Shown in pieces: positions 18,470 to 27,482 of a stretch of 64,000 nucleotides of DNA (its first letter is position 1; each line of letters opens with the position of its first letter). The notes under the pieces are model-generated. The model saw only the letters and a list, made by a program, of their open reading frames with translations. It ran no database searches and had not been told where the DNA came from. A program made the translations under genes and the position numbers. This DNA is from Pararhodobacter oceanensis (lineage in GTDB: Bacteria > Pseudomonadota > Alphaproteobacteria > Rhodobacterales > Rhodobacteraceae): contig NZ_QDKM01000001.1 of assembly GCF_003076755.1 (NCBI RefSeq), forward strand, positions 62,001 to 126,000. Reading direction: 5' to 3'.

Positions 18470-18500
18470 AAGGCGACGCGGGTGAACGGCCCCCAAAGGG

Positions 18501-18920
18501 TCAGGCGTAATCCTCGACGACGCGGAAGCGTTCGCACATCAGCATCATATCGGGGGCGAATTGACCGTGTTTGCTGAAATAGGCGCTGTAGCTTTTGCGC
18601 CAGTCCTCAAGATCGCGGAACTGGCCCTGCGCGGCGGTAAATTCCGCGTCCATCTCGTCAAACCGGCGGGTGGTCACCTCAATGGTCTCGATCATCACCG
18701 CGGGCGTGCCATCCCAATTCAGCGCCACATCGCGGCGCCCGACTTCCGGATAGGCATCCTCGCCTTCGGTATAGACGCTCAGCGCCTCGCAGGTGGCGGT
18801 TTTCGCGCCCGAGCGGACCAGCGCGAGGATCTGGTTGCATAATGCCGCGCTGTCGCCAAAGCGGAAGGTCTCCGCCTCGGGGTTCGCGTCGATGATCTGT
18901 TGCAGGGTCTGTTTGGCCAT
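18501..18920 (-). CDS. ASCH domain protein
   Basis: A 139-residue protein with an ASCH fold, a PUA-like beta barrel thought to bind RNA. The family signature is visible in FRFGDSAALCNQILALVRSGAKTAT and in the C-terminal FAPDMMLMCERFRVVE. It sits between mccB and mccA on the same strand and so is likely co-transcribed with the leucine genes. No link between ASCH proteins and leucine breakdown is established. Some ASCH proteins are amidohydrolases acting on acetylcytidine, and I cannot tell whether this one is. Confidence 0.83.
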   Translation of the reverse strand: MAKQTLQQIIDANPEAETFRFGDSAALCNQILALVRSGAKTATCEALSVYTEGEDAYPEVGRRDVALNWDGTPAVMIETIEVTTRRFDEMDAEFTAAQGQFRDLEDWRKSYSAYFSKHGQFAPDMMLMCERFRVVEDYA

Positions 18921-18968
18921 TTTGCGCCCTTCCCTATGCGTTGCGGTCTGGTGTCATGGATATGCGCG

Positions 18969-20573
18969 TCACATGCGGAACACGCCGAACCGCGTGTCCT
19001 CGATCGGCGCATTCAGCGAGGCCGAAAGCGAGAGTGCGAGCACATCGCGGGTCTTGCGCGGGTCGATGATCCCGTCATCCCAGAGCCGCGCCGAGGCGTA
19101 AAGCGGGTGCGACTGGTGCTCGAACATCTCCAGCGTGGGGCGTTTGAACTCCGCCTCTTCCTCGGCCGACCATGTGCCGCCGCCGCGCTCGATGCCGTCG
19201 CGTTTGACCGTGGCCAGCACCCCCGCCGCCTGTTCGCCGCCCATCACCGAAATGCGGCTGTTGGGCCATGTCCACAGGAAACGCGGCTGATAGGCGCGCC
19301 CCGCCATCCCGTAGTTGCCGGCGCCAAACGAGCCGCCGACCAGCAGGGTGATTTTCGGCACCGAGGTCGAGGCCACGGCGGTCACCATCTTGGCGCCGTG
19401 GCGCGCGATGCCCTCGTTTTCATATTTGCGCCCAACCATGAAGCCGGTGATATTTTGCAGGAAAACCAAGGGGATCTTGCGCTGGCTGCACAGCTCGATG
19501 AAATGCGCGCCCTTCACCGCCGCCTCGGAGAACAAGACGCCGTTATTGGCGACAATGCCGACCGGACAGCCTTTGACATGGGCAAAACCGGTGACCAAAG
19601 TCTCGCCAAACCGCGGTTTGAACTCGTCAAAGCGCGAGCCGTCAACGGTGCGCGCGATCACCTCGCGGATGTCGTAGGGCGTGCGCAGGCTGGCGGGCAC
19701 CGTGCCGAGAATTTCATCCGGATCATAGGCCGGTTCTTCGGGGCTTTGCCACTGCACAGTCTCGGGCTTGCGCCGGTTGAGATGGCTGATTGCACGGCGC
19801 GCGAGGGCCAATGCGTGGGTGTCATCCTCGGCCAGATAATCGGCCACACCCGAAAGCCGCGTGTGCACATCACCGCCGCCGAGATCCTCGGCGCTGACCA
19901 CCTCGCCAGTGGCGGCTTTGACCAAGGGCGGACCGGCCAGAAAGATCGTGCCCTGTTCCTTGACGATGATCGTCACATCCGACATCGCCGGCATATAGGC
20001 GCCGCCCGCGGTGCAGGAGCCCATCACCACCGCGATCTGCGGAATGCCCGCCGCCGACATATTCGCCTGATTGTAGAAAATACGCCCGAAATGCTCGCGG
20101 TCAGGGAACACCTCGTCCTGTTGCGGCAGGTTCGCACCGCCGCTGTCGACCAGATAGACGCAGGGCAAGTGGTTCTCGGCGGCGATTTCCTGCGCGCGCA
20201 GATGTTTCTTGACGGTCATCGGGTAATAGGTGCCGCCTTTGACGGTGGCGTCATTGCAGACCACCATCACGTCATGGCCCATCACCCGCCCGATCCCCGC
20301 GATCAGACCGGCCCCGGGGGCAGCGCCCTCATACATGTCATGCGCGGCGGTGGCGCCGATTTCCAGAAACGGGGTGCCCGGATCCAGCAAATTGGCAACG
20401 CGGTCACGGGGCAGCATCTTGCCACGGCTCAAATGCCGCGCCCGCGATTTCTCACCGCCGCCAAGGCTGGCCCGCTCAGCCGCCTCGCGCGCCTGCGCCA
20501 GCGCCTCGAGATGCGCCGCCTCATTGGCCTTGAAGGTCTCGGAATTGGTCAGGATGGACGACGTCAGCCGCAT
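18969..20573 (-). CDS. mccB: Carboxyltransferase subunit of methylcrotonyl-CoA carboxylase
   Basis: A 534-residue acyl-CoA carboxyltransferase with both crotonase-like halves. The N-terminal half contains [19 protein letters not shown] and the conserved [15 protein letters not shown]. The C-terminal half has [20 protein letters not shown] and [16 protein letters not shown], all typical of MccB rather than PccB. It forms the carboxylase with MccA for step four of leucine degradation, in the cytoplasm. The ATG at 20573 is chosen because GAGGAG lies seven bases upstream. Confidence 0.94.
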   Translation of the reverse strand: MRLTSSILTNSETFKANEAAHLEALAQAREAAERASLGGGEKSRARHLSRGKMLPRDRVANLLDPGTPFLEIGATAAHDMYEGAAPGAGLIAGIGRVMGHDVMVVCNDATVKGGTYYPMTVKKHLRAQEIAAENHLPCVYLVDSGGANLPQQDEVFPDREHFGRIFYNQANMSAAGIPQIAVVMGSCTAGGAYMPAMSDVTIIVKEQGTIFLAGPPLVKAATGEVVSAEDLGGGDVHTRLSGVADYLAEDDTHALALARRAISHLNRRKPETVQWQSPEEPAYDPDEILGTVPASLRTPYDIREVIARTVDGSRFDEFKPRFGETLVTGFAHVKGCPVGIVANNGVLFSEAAVKGAHFIELCSQRKIPLVFLQNITGFMVGRKYENEGIARHGAKMVTAVASTSVPKITLLVGGSFGAGNYGMAGRAYQPRFLWTWPNSRISVMGGEQAAGVLATVKRDGIERGGGTWSAEEEAEFKRPTLEMFEHQSHPLYASARLWDDGIIDPRKTRDVLALSLSASLNAPIEDTRFGVFRM

Positions 20574-20658
20574 GAGAGGCTCCTCTTGACGATAGCGGAA
20601 TATATGTGGGGCCTGCCGCAATATGCGCAGGCCAGCAGAATAGGCACAGAACCCGAGG

Positions 20659-22260
20659 TCATGCCCCCTCCTCGACGGCGCGGCGTTTGAGGTCTTTGCG
20701 GATGATCTTGCCGGTGACGGTCATTGGCAGCGTGGTCTCGAAAAACACCTCGCGCGGCACCAGATGGGCGCTGACGCGGGTGCGGACGTGGGTTTTCAGC
20801 TCACCCTCACTGGCCTGCATCCCGTCTTTGAGCACCACATAGGCGCGCACCCGCTCGGTGCGCTCGGGGTCGGGCACGCCGATCACCGCGGCCATGGCCA
20901 CGGCGGGGTGGCGCAGCAGGCAGTCCTCGATTTCCGAGGGGCCAATGCGGTAGCCGGCACTTGTGATCACATCATCATCGCGCCCGACAAAGCGGATATA
21001 GCCGTCTTCCCATTGGCCGCGATCGCCGGTGATCAACCAAGTCTCGCCCGAGACCTCGCGGAATTTCGCCGCCGTTTCCTCGGGGCGGTTCCAATAGCCC
21101 AGCATCATCGAAGGCGAGCCGCGTCTGACCGCGATATCGCCCTCTTCGCCCTCAGCCAGCGGCCCGTCGGGCCCGAGGATCGCCAGCTCATGGCCCGGCA
21201 CCGGTTTGCCAATGCAGCCCGGTCGTGCGGGGAACTGCGATGCGGCGCTGGAGACGATCATATTGCACTCGGTCTGGCCGTAGAATTCATTGATCGACAG
21301 ACCAAAGGCGCGTTGCCCCCAGTCGAGCATCTCGGCACCCAGAGGCTCCCCGCCCGAGGCGACCGAACGCAGTCCCGGCAGCGCCATATCGGCGGCTTTG
21401 AGCATCTTCAAAGCGGTCGGCGGGAAGAACACATTGCGCACATTGCCCGCGCGAATCACCTCGCGCGCGGCTTCGGCGGTGAATTTCGGCAACCGCGCGG
21501 CGATCACCGGCACGCCAAGCGCCAGCCCCGGCATCAGCACGTCAAACAGCCCGCCGATCCACGCCCAATCCGCCGGTGACCAGATCGCATCGCCGCTTTG
21601 GCCAAGCCCGTCATGGCTCATCACCACGCCCGGAATATGGCCGCTGAGCACGCGGTGCGCATGTAGCGCCCCCTTCGGCGCACCGGTGGTGCCCGAGGTA
21701 TAGATCAGCACCGCCGGATCCTCTGATGCCGTGTTCACCGGCAGGAAATCATAGGTATGCAGCGGCAAATCGTCGGGAATAAGCGTCTGCCAAGTGCCGC
21801 CCTCCAGCGCCTGCACCATCTGCGCACCCTCGGCATCGCAGATCACCTGCTGCGCGCCGCTATCCGCCAGCCGCACCGACAGCGCATCGGGGCCAAACAG
21901 CTTGAACAACGGCAGGCTGACCGCGCCCAGCGACCAGATCGCCAGATGCGCGGCGGCGGTCCAGGGGTCCTGCGCGCGCAGCACCGCCACACGGTCGCCG
22001 CGGGAAACGCCGAGACCGGCCAGATGATTGGCCAGCGCCGAGGTCATCCGCGCCAGTTCTCCGTAAGAAATATCGCGCCGCGCGCCCTCCGACAGGTCGG
22101 TAATCGCCAGCCGCTCGGGCGTGGCCAGCCAGTCGAAACAAGCTTGCCGCGCCATATTCAAATGCTCGGGGATCTCGCCCGCAGCGCCGGTATCGCGCGT
22201 ATGCACAGTCAAAATCGTCAAACCTGCCCCCCCAAAGACCAATCTGTTATGGCCAATCAT
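20659..22260 (-). CDS. AMP-binding acyl-CoA synthetase
   Basis: An ANL-superfamily ligase of up to 533 residues. The P-loop is [16 protein letters not shown], the A5 motif is YGQTECN, and the catalytic lysine is in [12 protein letters not shown] near the C-terminus. It activates a carboxylic acid as acyl-AMP and then acyl-CoA. Its position between ivd and mccB suggests a short branched acid or a keto acid such as acetoacetate, but the substrate is not readable. The start is uncertain. ATG at 22260 has no ribosome site, while TTG at 22221 has a G-rich site five bases upstream and would give a protein 13 residues shorter. Confidence 0.87.
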   Translation of the reverse strand: MIGHNRLVFGGAGLTILTVHTRDTGAAGEIPEHLNMARQACFDWLATPERLAITDLSEGARRDISYGELARMTSALANHLAGLGVSRGDRVAVLRAQDPWTAAAHLAIWSLGAVSLPLFKLFGPDALSVRLADSGAQQVICDAEGAQMVQALEGGTWQTLIPDDLPLHTYDFLPVNTASEDPAVLIYTSGTTGAPKGALHAHRVLSGHIPGVVMSHDGLGQSGDAIWSPADWAWIGGLFDVLMPGLALGVPVIAARLPKFTAEAAREVIRAGNVRNVFFPPTALKMLKAADMALPGLRSVASGGEPLGAEMLDWGQRAFGLSINEFYGQTECNMIVSSAASQFPARPGCIGKPVPGHELAILGPDGPLAEGEEGDIAVRRGSPSMMLGYWNRPEETAAKFREVSGETWLITGDRGQWEDGYIRFVGRDDDVITSAGYRIGPSEIEDCLLRHPAVAMAAVIGVPDPERTERVRAYVVLKDGMQASEGELKTHVRTRVSAHLVPREVFFETTLPMTVTGKIIRKDLKRRAVEEGA

Positions 22261-22270
22261 TCGCGGTCAT

Positions 22271-22780
22271 TCATTCGTGGTAAATCATCGCCCGCAAACG
22301 CAGGGTCTGCGCGGCGGTCAGTTGCAATCGACAGGACAGCCCCGCCCCATGCGCGCCGGTCCCGCCCCACCATTGCAGCTCTTCATAGCTGCACGTGGCA
22401 TCACGGTAAGCGATCCACGCCCGCTGCATCGCCCGCAGAGCCTCGATATCCGAGGGCCGGTCCGGCGTGCCGCCCTCCGAGGCGTCAATCCGCCGCGCCT
22501 GCGCCACCATCTGCCGATAGGCGGTGTTCAGCGCCGCGTCCCACCAGTCCAGCTCGGCGCGCAGGCAAAACCCCATGCCCGCGGTCGAGCCACCGCCCGG
22601 CGTCACCAGCATACAGTGATCCGCCGCCAGCCCGATACAGGCGCCCGCATCGCCGCGGTCAAGGCAGCTTTGCGCCACCGCAGGATCGAAATCCACCGTC
22701 TGCGCCTGCGCCGCCGCACCGACACTCGCCATCGTCGCCGCCAGCAGCAGCCGCCGCATCCGTCCCGCCAAAGTGGTCAT
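22271..22780 (-). CDS. Secreted LprI-like (DUF1311) protein
   Basis: A 169-residue exported protein. A signal peptide covers residues 1-26 (RRLLLAATMASVGAAAQA). The mature part contains several cysteines and the DUF1311/LprI hallmark RAWIAYRDATCSYE. Such domains occur in lysozyme inhibitors and other periplasmic proteins. It is placed 12 bp after ivd and 11 bp before the acyl-CoA synthetase on one strand, so it must be transcribed with them. A periplasmic protein inside a leucine operon is unexpected, and its role there is unknown. Confidence 0.83.
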   Translation of the reverse strand: MTTLAGRMRRLLLAATMASVGAAAQAQTVDFDPAVAQSCLDRGDAGACIGLAADHCMLVTPGGGSTAGMGFCLRAELDWWDAALNTAYRQMVAQARRIDASEGGTPDRPSDIEALRAMQRAWIAYRDATCSYEELQWWGGTGAHGAGLSCRLQLTAAQTLRLRAMIYHE

Positions 22781-22792
22781 CGCTGCCTCCTG

Positions 22793-23956
22793 TTACGCCA
22801 TCGCTCCCATCATCTCGCGCCCGACCAGCATCCGGCGGATCTCCGAGGTGCCGGCGCCGATCTCCATCAGCTTGGCATCGCGGAACAAGCGCCCGACCGG
22901 ATTGTCATTCAGATAGCCCGCGCCGCCCATCGCCTGCACCGCCTGATGCGCCTGCACCATCGCCTGTTCGCTGGCATACAGACAGCAGGCCGCCGCATCC
23001 TGACGGGTGACCTCGCCACGGTCACAGGCCTTGGCGACCTCATAGACATAGGCCCGCGCCGAGTTCATCGCGGTATACATATCGGCCATTTTCCCCTGCA
23101 TAAGCTGGAAATTCCCGATCGGTTGGCCGAATTGCTTGCGCTCGGCCATATAGGGCATGATCTCGTCGAGACAGGCGGCGATGATCCCCGGCCCGATCGC
23201 GGCCAGCACCACGCGCTCGTAGTCGAGGCCGGACATCAACACCCGCACGCCCTTGCCCTCTTCGCCGAGGATATTCTCAAAGGGCACTTCGACATCCTCG
23301 AACACCAGTTCGGCGGTGTTCGAACCGCGCATGCCCAGTTTGTCAAAATGCTTGGAGGTCGAGAAACCCGCCATCGATTTCTCGATCAAAAACGCGGTGA
23401 TGCCGCGCGATCCGGCCTCGGGATCGGTTTTCGCATAGACCACCAGAGTGTCGGCGTCCGGCCCGTTGGTGATCCAATATTTGGTGCCATTGAGCACAAA
23501 GCGGTCGTTGCGCTTCTCGGCCCGCAGGCTCATCGAAACCACATCCGAACCCGCCCCCGCCTCGGACATCGCCAAAGCGCCGACATGCTCACCCGAGACC
23601 AGTTTCGGCAGGTATTTCGCCTTTTGCTCAGCGCTGCCATTCAATTTGATCTGGTTGACGCAAAGATTGGAATGCGCGCCGTAAGACAGGCTGACCGAGG
23701 CCGAGGCCCGCGCGATCTCTTCCACCGCCACCGCATGCGCCAGATAGCCCATCTCGGCGCCGCCGTATTCTTCCGCCACAGTGATGCCCAACAGCCCCAG
23801 ATCGCCCATCTCGCGCCAGAGCGCGGCGGGAAATTCGTTCGTCGCGTCAATCTCCTGCGCCAAGGGGCGCACCCGCTCCTGCGCCCAGCGGTGCACCGTG
23901 TCGCGCAGCGCGTTAACATCTTCGCCCAGATCGAATTTCATGGATGCGTTGAACAT
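22793..23956 (-). CDS. ivd: Isovaleryl-CoA dehydrogenase
   Basis: A 387-residue acyl-CoA dehydrogenase that oxidises isovaleryl-CoA to 3-methylcrotonyl-CoA using FAD and electron-transfer flavoprotein. The flavin-binding motif [18 protein letters not shown] and the segment [20 protein letters not shown] are clear. The catalytic glutamate is placed in [11 protein letters not shown], the location used by IVD rather than by most acyl-CoA dehydrogenases. Together with mccAB downstream this sets the pathway as leucine degradation. AGGAGG precedes the ATG at 23956. A TetR-type palindrome lies 29 bp upstream. Confidence 0.93.
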   Translation of the reverse strand: MFNASMKFDLGEDVNALRDTVHRWAQERVRPLAQEIDATNEFPAALWREMGDLGLLGITVAEEYGGAEMGYLAHAVAVEEIARASASVSLSYGAHSNLCVNQIKLNGSAEQKAKYLPKLVSGEHVGALAMSEAGAGSDVVSMSLRAEKRNDRFVLNGTKYWITNGPDADTLVVYAKTDPEAGSRGITAFLIEKSMAGFSTSKHFDKLGMRGSNTAELVFEDVEVPFENILGEEGKGVRVLMSGLDYERVVLAAIGPGIIAACLDEIMPYMAERKQFGQPIGNFQLMQGKMADMYTAMNSARAYVYEVAKACDRGEVTRQDAAACCLYASEQAMVQAHQAVQAMGGAGYLNDNPVGRLFRDAKLMEIGAGTSEIRRMLVGREMMGAMA

Positions 23957-23984
23957 AGCCCCTCCTCATCAGCGCGCCACAGGA

Positions 23985-24002
23985 ATTGAACGCTCGTTCA
24001 AT
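23985..24002. promoter_or_regulatory. TetR-type operator at the ivd promoter
   Basis: ATTGAACG-CT-CGTTCAAT is a perfect 8+8 palindrome with a two-base centre. Its form is typical of TetR-family operators. It begins 29 bp before the ivd start codon, where a repressor would block the promoter. No TetR gene lies in the window, so the regulator must be encoded elsewhere. Binding is inferred, the palindrome itself is certain. Confidence 0.6.
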
Positions 24003-24164
24003 AACTACCGCGCAGTGCATTTCCGGTCAATTCATTTCGAATCCCATCCTAAACGACCCCACGTCATTTTTCTCGCCCCAACTTTATGCCACAAATATCC
24101 CCGCCGGAGGCAAATTCGCGCGCCGAGCGCGCGACGACCTGTTGCGCCCGTGGCCATCACGGGC

Positions 24165-24286
24165 CGCGCCCGACCCTCCCCCCGGGAGGGCGCATTGGCG
24201 AAGACCTACATTGCTCGGACCACATGGATGCTTGTAAGCGCGTGCTGCTGCTCACAACGACCGGCGCCCACCCAGGATCGGGCGCG
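24165..24286 (+). repeat. ~123-bp element with terminal inverted repeats, copy 2
   Basis: Left end CGCGCCCGACCCT (24165-24177), right end AGGATCGGGCGCG (24274-24286), one mismatch between them. Directly outside the left end lies a hairpin CCCGTG/CACGGG (24147-24163). Inside are the CCCCCCGGGAGGG stem and GGCGCATTGGCGAA, as in the other copies. The same intergenic stretch (23957-24318) also carries an AAATATCC module at 24076-24107 with the leader CCCCAACTTTATGCC, shared in part with 8571. The 362-bp gap has no convincing gene. Confidence 0.8.
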
Positions 24287-24318
24287 ACCCTTAGCGCATT
24301 AGGCAAAGGCAGCAGGGC

Positions 24319-24912
24319 CTAGCGGAACACCAACAGCGTCGAGAGGGCCAGCAACACCGCCATCACCCGCAGGAAAATCTTCCAGGCCAGCGCATGCTCC
24401 AAAAGCGCCGTCAACAGGCTGCCCGCCGCGGTCCAGAACAACAGCACCATCAGGTTGACGCTGGAAAACGCTACCCCCAGCCGCAGCGCCTCGAACCACA
24501 TCGCCTGCGCCGCGCCGTAGCCCGCCGAGGCAGCAAAGGCCACCGCCCAGACTTTCGGGTTGATCCATTGAAACAACACCGCCGCCCAGAATGACAGCGG
24601 GCGCGCGTCGGGATCGGCGGCGGCGCGCGGCTTGGCCGAGGCTTTCCACAGCCCCCATGCCATCCACAGGATGAACGCCCCCGCGCCAGTCTTCAGTGCC
24701 AGATTGACCCATGGCGAGGCGGTGACAATGGCGCCGACGCCCATCGAGGTCACCGCCGCGGTGATGCCAACGCCGAGCACCACGCCAAAGAGATGCGGCA
24801 GGCTGCGGGCAAAGCCGAATCGCGCGCCCGAGGAGGTCAACATGATGACATTCGGGCCGGGCGTGAACAGGCCCAGAAACACGAAACCATAAAGCAAAGG
24901 ATCAAAGAACAT
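24319..24912 (-). CDS. LysE family amino-acid exporter
   Basis: A 197-residue inner-membrane protein of the LysE/RhtB family, usually amino-acid exporters, with about six membrane segments. The family signature is FTPGPNVIMLTSSGARFG near the N-terminus, and FQWINPKVWAVAFAA is also typical. The start at 24912 fits family length. An ATG five codons upstream is possible, and neither has a good ribosome site. It is transcribed towards ivd. The substrate cannot be read from the sequence. Confidence 0.87.
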   Translation of the reverse strand: MFFDPLLYGFVFLGLFTPGPNVIMLTSSGARFGFARSLPHLFGVVLGVGITAAVTSMGVGAIVTASPWVNLALKTGAGAFILWMAWGLWKASAKPRAAADPDARPLSFWAAVLFQWINPKVWAVAFAASAGYGAAQAMWFEALRLGVAFSSVNLMVLLFWTAAGSLLTALLEHALAWKIFLRVMAVLLALSTLLVFR

Positions 24913-24991
24913 CGCGGCGCGGTCCATCGGCAGGGGAGAAAAGGCAAGCGGGCGGCATTCCACCGCCCGCTGGGGTCACTACCCGGCCTCT

Positions 24992-26377
24992 TTAGCCGCC
25001 AAGCGCCCAGCTCGGCAACCACAGCACCAGCGCGGGAAAGACCACGCAGAGAAACAGCCCGAAAACCTGCAGCCCGACAAAGGGAATGATGCCCTTATAG
25101 ATCTGCTGTATCTTCACCTCGGGCGGCGCCACGCCCTTCAGATAGAACAGCGCGAACCCGAAGGGCGGGGTCAGGAACGAGGTCTGCAGGTTGACCGCGA
25201 CCAAAATCAAAAACCAGATCACAATCGGATTGCTGACCCCGTCCCAAACCCCGATATGGCCGCCAAAATCCAGTAGCGCCACAATCGGCGCAAAGATCGG
25301 CAGCACGATCAGGGTGATCTCGATCCAGTCAAAAAAGAACCCCAGCGCAAAGACCATCGCCATCAGCACAAACAGGATCGACCACGGCCCGGCCGAGGAA
25401 TTCTGGATGAACTCGATGATCAAATCCTCGCCGCCCACCCCTTTGAACACAAAGGAAAACGCCGTCGCGCCAACGAAAATCCCGAACAGCATCGCACCGG
25501 TCAGGGCCGAGCGCTGGCAGACGTCTTTCATCGTCGCCCAGGTCAGCCGTCCGTTGAACCAGGCCAGCACCACCGAGCCCGCAGCGCCCACGCCCGAGGC
25601 CTCGGTCGGCGTGGCGATTCCGGCGAAAATCGAGCCCAGAACTGCCACGATCAGCGCAATCGGCGGCAGGAAGGAACGCAGCACCATCCGCCAGAACTCG
25701 CCGCGCGTCGACGGGCCGGCATCCTCGGACATTGGCGGCGCCAGATGCGGCTTCCAGCGGCACAAGAGCAGGATATAGACCGTATACAGCCCCGCCAGCA
25801 GGAAACCGGGCACCACCGCGGCGATAAACACCGTGCCCACCGGCACCGACAAGAGGTCCGACATGATCACCAGCATGATCGACGGCGGGATCAGGATGCC
25901 CAGCGTGCCCGAGGCGGCAATCGTTCCGGTGGCCAGCGGCACCGAGTAATTGGCCTTGAGCATCACCGGCAGCGCCATCAGCGTCATCATCACCACCGAA
26001 GCACCGATAATGCCCGTCGTCGCCGCCATGATCGTGCCCATCAGCGTCACCGACAGCGCCAGCCCCCCCGGCACGCGGCGCAGCATCACTTGCAGCGCCT
26101 CCAGCAGGTCGGTCGCGACGCCGGATTTCTCCAGCATCGTGCCCATGAAGGTAAACATCGGGATCGCCACCAGCACCAGACTGGCCATAGTGCCGCCGTA
26201 AATCCGCAACGGCACCAGCTGGATCTGGTCAAGCCTGAACACCCCGCTCCAATCGCCAAGCACCGCGAAGAGGAGCGAGATACCGCCCAGAATGAAGGCC
26301 ACGGGATAGCCGGTGAACAACACCACGGCGAGCACGCCGAACATGATCAGCGGCATGTAGTGGATGAAAATTGCCAT
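24992..26377 (-). CDS. dctM: TRAP transporter large permease
   Basis: A 461-residue DctM-type protein with about 12 membrane segments. Typical motifs are GYPVAFILGG at the N-terminus, GIIGASVVMMTLMALPVMLK and ASGTLGILIPPSIMLVI. It forms the ion-coupled channel of a tripartite TRAP importer with DctQ and the periplasmic DctP encoded upstream. The ATG at 26377 is chosen because the hydrophobic N-terminus begins there. A start at 26479 would add 34 polar residues. It lies 13 bp after dctQ. Confidence 0.94.
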   Translation of the reverse strand: MAIFIHYMPLIMFGVLAVVLFTGYPVAFILGGISLLFAVLGDWSGVFRLDQIQLVPLRIYGGTMASLVLVAIPMFTFMGTMLEKSGVATDLLEALQVMLRRVPGGLALSVTLMGTIMAATTGIIGASVVMMTLMALPVMLKANYSVPLATGTIAASGTLGILIPPSIMLVIMSDLLSVPVGTVFIAAVVPGFLLAGLYTVYILLLCRWKPHLAPPMSEDAGPSTRGEFWRMVLRSFLPPIALIVAVLGSIFAGIATPTEASGVGAAGSVVLAWFNGRLTWATMKDVCQRSALTGAMLFGIFVGATAFSFVFKGVGGEDLIIEFIQNSSAGPWSILFVLMAMVFALGFFFDWIEITLIVLPIFAPIVALLDFGGHIGVWDGVSNPIVIWFLILVAVNLQTSFLTPPFGFALFYLKGVAPPEVKIQQIYKGIIPFVGLQVFGLFLCVVFPALVLWLPSWALGG

Positions 26378-26390
26378 CAATAGTCCCCGA

Positions 26391-27395
26391 TCAGGCTTCG
26401 GCGGACGTGGCCACCGGGGCCTCGCCTGCATAATCTCCGGCTTCCGCGCGCATGCTGGCGGGGCCAAAGAGGTAAACAACGGATTTCAGCGCCGCCGACA
26501 GGCCGGCCAGCGCGACAAAGACGAAGCCGACAGGCAGGAAGCCCTTGATGATAAAGCGGTAATCCAATCCGGTCAGGGCGTCCGAGCCCTCGCCGATATG
26601 GAACGCCCGCAGCGCGTTCTCGTTGCCGTATTTGATCACCACATAGCAGTAGGGCACCATGAACAGCACCGCGCCCAGTAGCTCGATCCATGCCCGCGTG
26701 CGGCTACGCAGGGTCTCGCGGACCAACTCGATCCGCACATGCGCGTCCTTCACATAGCCATAGCCGAGCGCCATCAAAAACAGCACCGCATGTAGATGCC
26801 ATTGCATCTCTTGCAGCTTGGTCGACGAGAAAACCCGATACCATTCGGTGCTGGTGAAATCCGGCGCCCAGCCCAGATATTTACGCTGCGCCACATCATA
26901 CAGGATGATCAGGATCATCGGGATATAGAGCACCGTCGCCACCACCCCGACCCGCACACAGGCGCGCGCCAAGCCGTTGGCCGCATCCAGCATATAGCGG
27001 TGCCCGCCCTGCGTCGCGCGGGCCAGCGCCAGCCCCACCATCACTGCGAAAAACACCGTCGCGGCAATCAGCAACGGGGTGGCGAAATTGACCAGTGGCT
27101 CAAAGAATTCCAGCGTCGCCTCGGCCTCTTCCCAGCCGTCACGCTCACGGCGCACCACCCGGCGCAAACGGTTCAGCTGCGAGACGGTCAGCGCCAGCGG
27201 GGTCGAAATCATGATCGACGCCCAGCCCAGCAGCGTCGCCGCCATGAACCAGCCCGGTCCGGCGCGCAGCAACAAGGCGCCGATATGCGAGGCGACAATC
27301 ACCCCGAGCGCATAGAATACCAGCATCGAGGTCGGATCGACGACGATAATCACAGCCGCCGCCGTTATCGTCAGAATTGACAGTATCGTGCCCAT
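26391..27395 (-). CDS. dctQ: TRAP small permease with long N-terminal extension
   Basis: A 334-residue protein, nearly twice the usual DctQ length of about 170. The C-terminal half (about 145-334) is the normal four-helix DctQ unit with LGYGYVKDAHVRIELVRE and ELLGAVLFMVPYCYVV. The N-terminal part adds two hydrophobic segments near residues 5-48 and a third at 50-70. Then comes a charged helix (RVVRRERDGWEEAEATLEFF) and another segment at about 100-125. This extended form is the kind found in some keto-acid or lactate-type TRAP systems. The extension may add membrane contacts to DctM. Confidence 0.88.
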   Translation of the reverse strand: MGTILSILTITAAAVIIVVDPTSMLVFYALGVIVASHIGALLLRAGPGWFMAATLLGWASIMISTPLALTVSQLNRLRRVVRRERDGWEEAEATLEFFEPLVNFATPLLIAATVFFAVMVGLALARATQGGHRYMLDAANGLARACVRVGVVATVLYIPMILIILYDVAQRKYLGWAPDFTSTEWYRVFSSTKLQEMQWHLHAVLFLMALGYGYVKDAHVRIELVRETLRSRTRAWIELLGAVLFMVPYCYVVIKYGNENALRAFHIGEGSDALTGLDYRFIIKGFLPVGFVFVALAGLSAALKSVVYLFGPASMRAEAGDYAGEAPVATSAEA

Positions 27396-27434
27396 GGCCG
27401 TTTCTGTCCTTTGGTCTTGGGTATAACGGGAAAA

Positions 27435-27461
27435 GGGGCATCCCGAGATTCGGAATGCCCC
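27435..27461 (-). other. Intercistronic hairpin between dctP and dctQ
   Basis: GGGGCATcCCGA and TCGGaATGCCCC form a 12-bp stem with one mismatch and a three-base loop, with no T-run behind it. It lies 22 bp after the dctP stop. In TRAP and ABC operons such hairpins commonly stabilise or end part of the transcript so that more binding protein than permease is made. That function is inferred. Confidence 0.6.
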
Positions 27462-27482
27462 GCAAAATCAAGCGTCAGAGGA

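Noticed and set aside
24165-24286. Insertion sequence with transposase
   Set aside because: The element is only about 123 bp and carries no reading frame; no transposase gene is present anywhere in the window.
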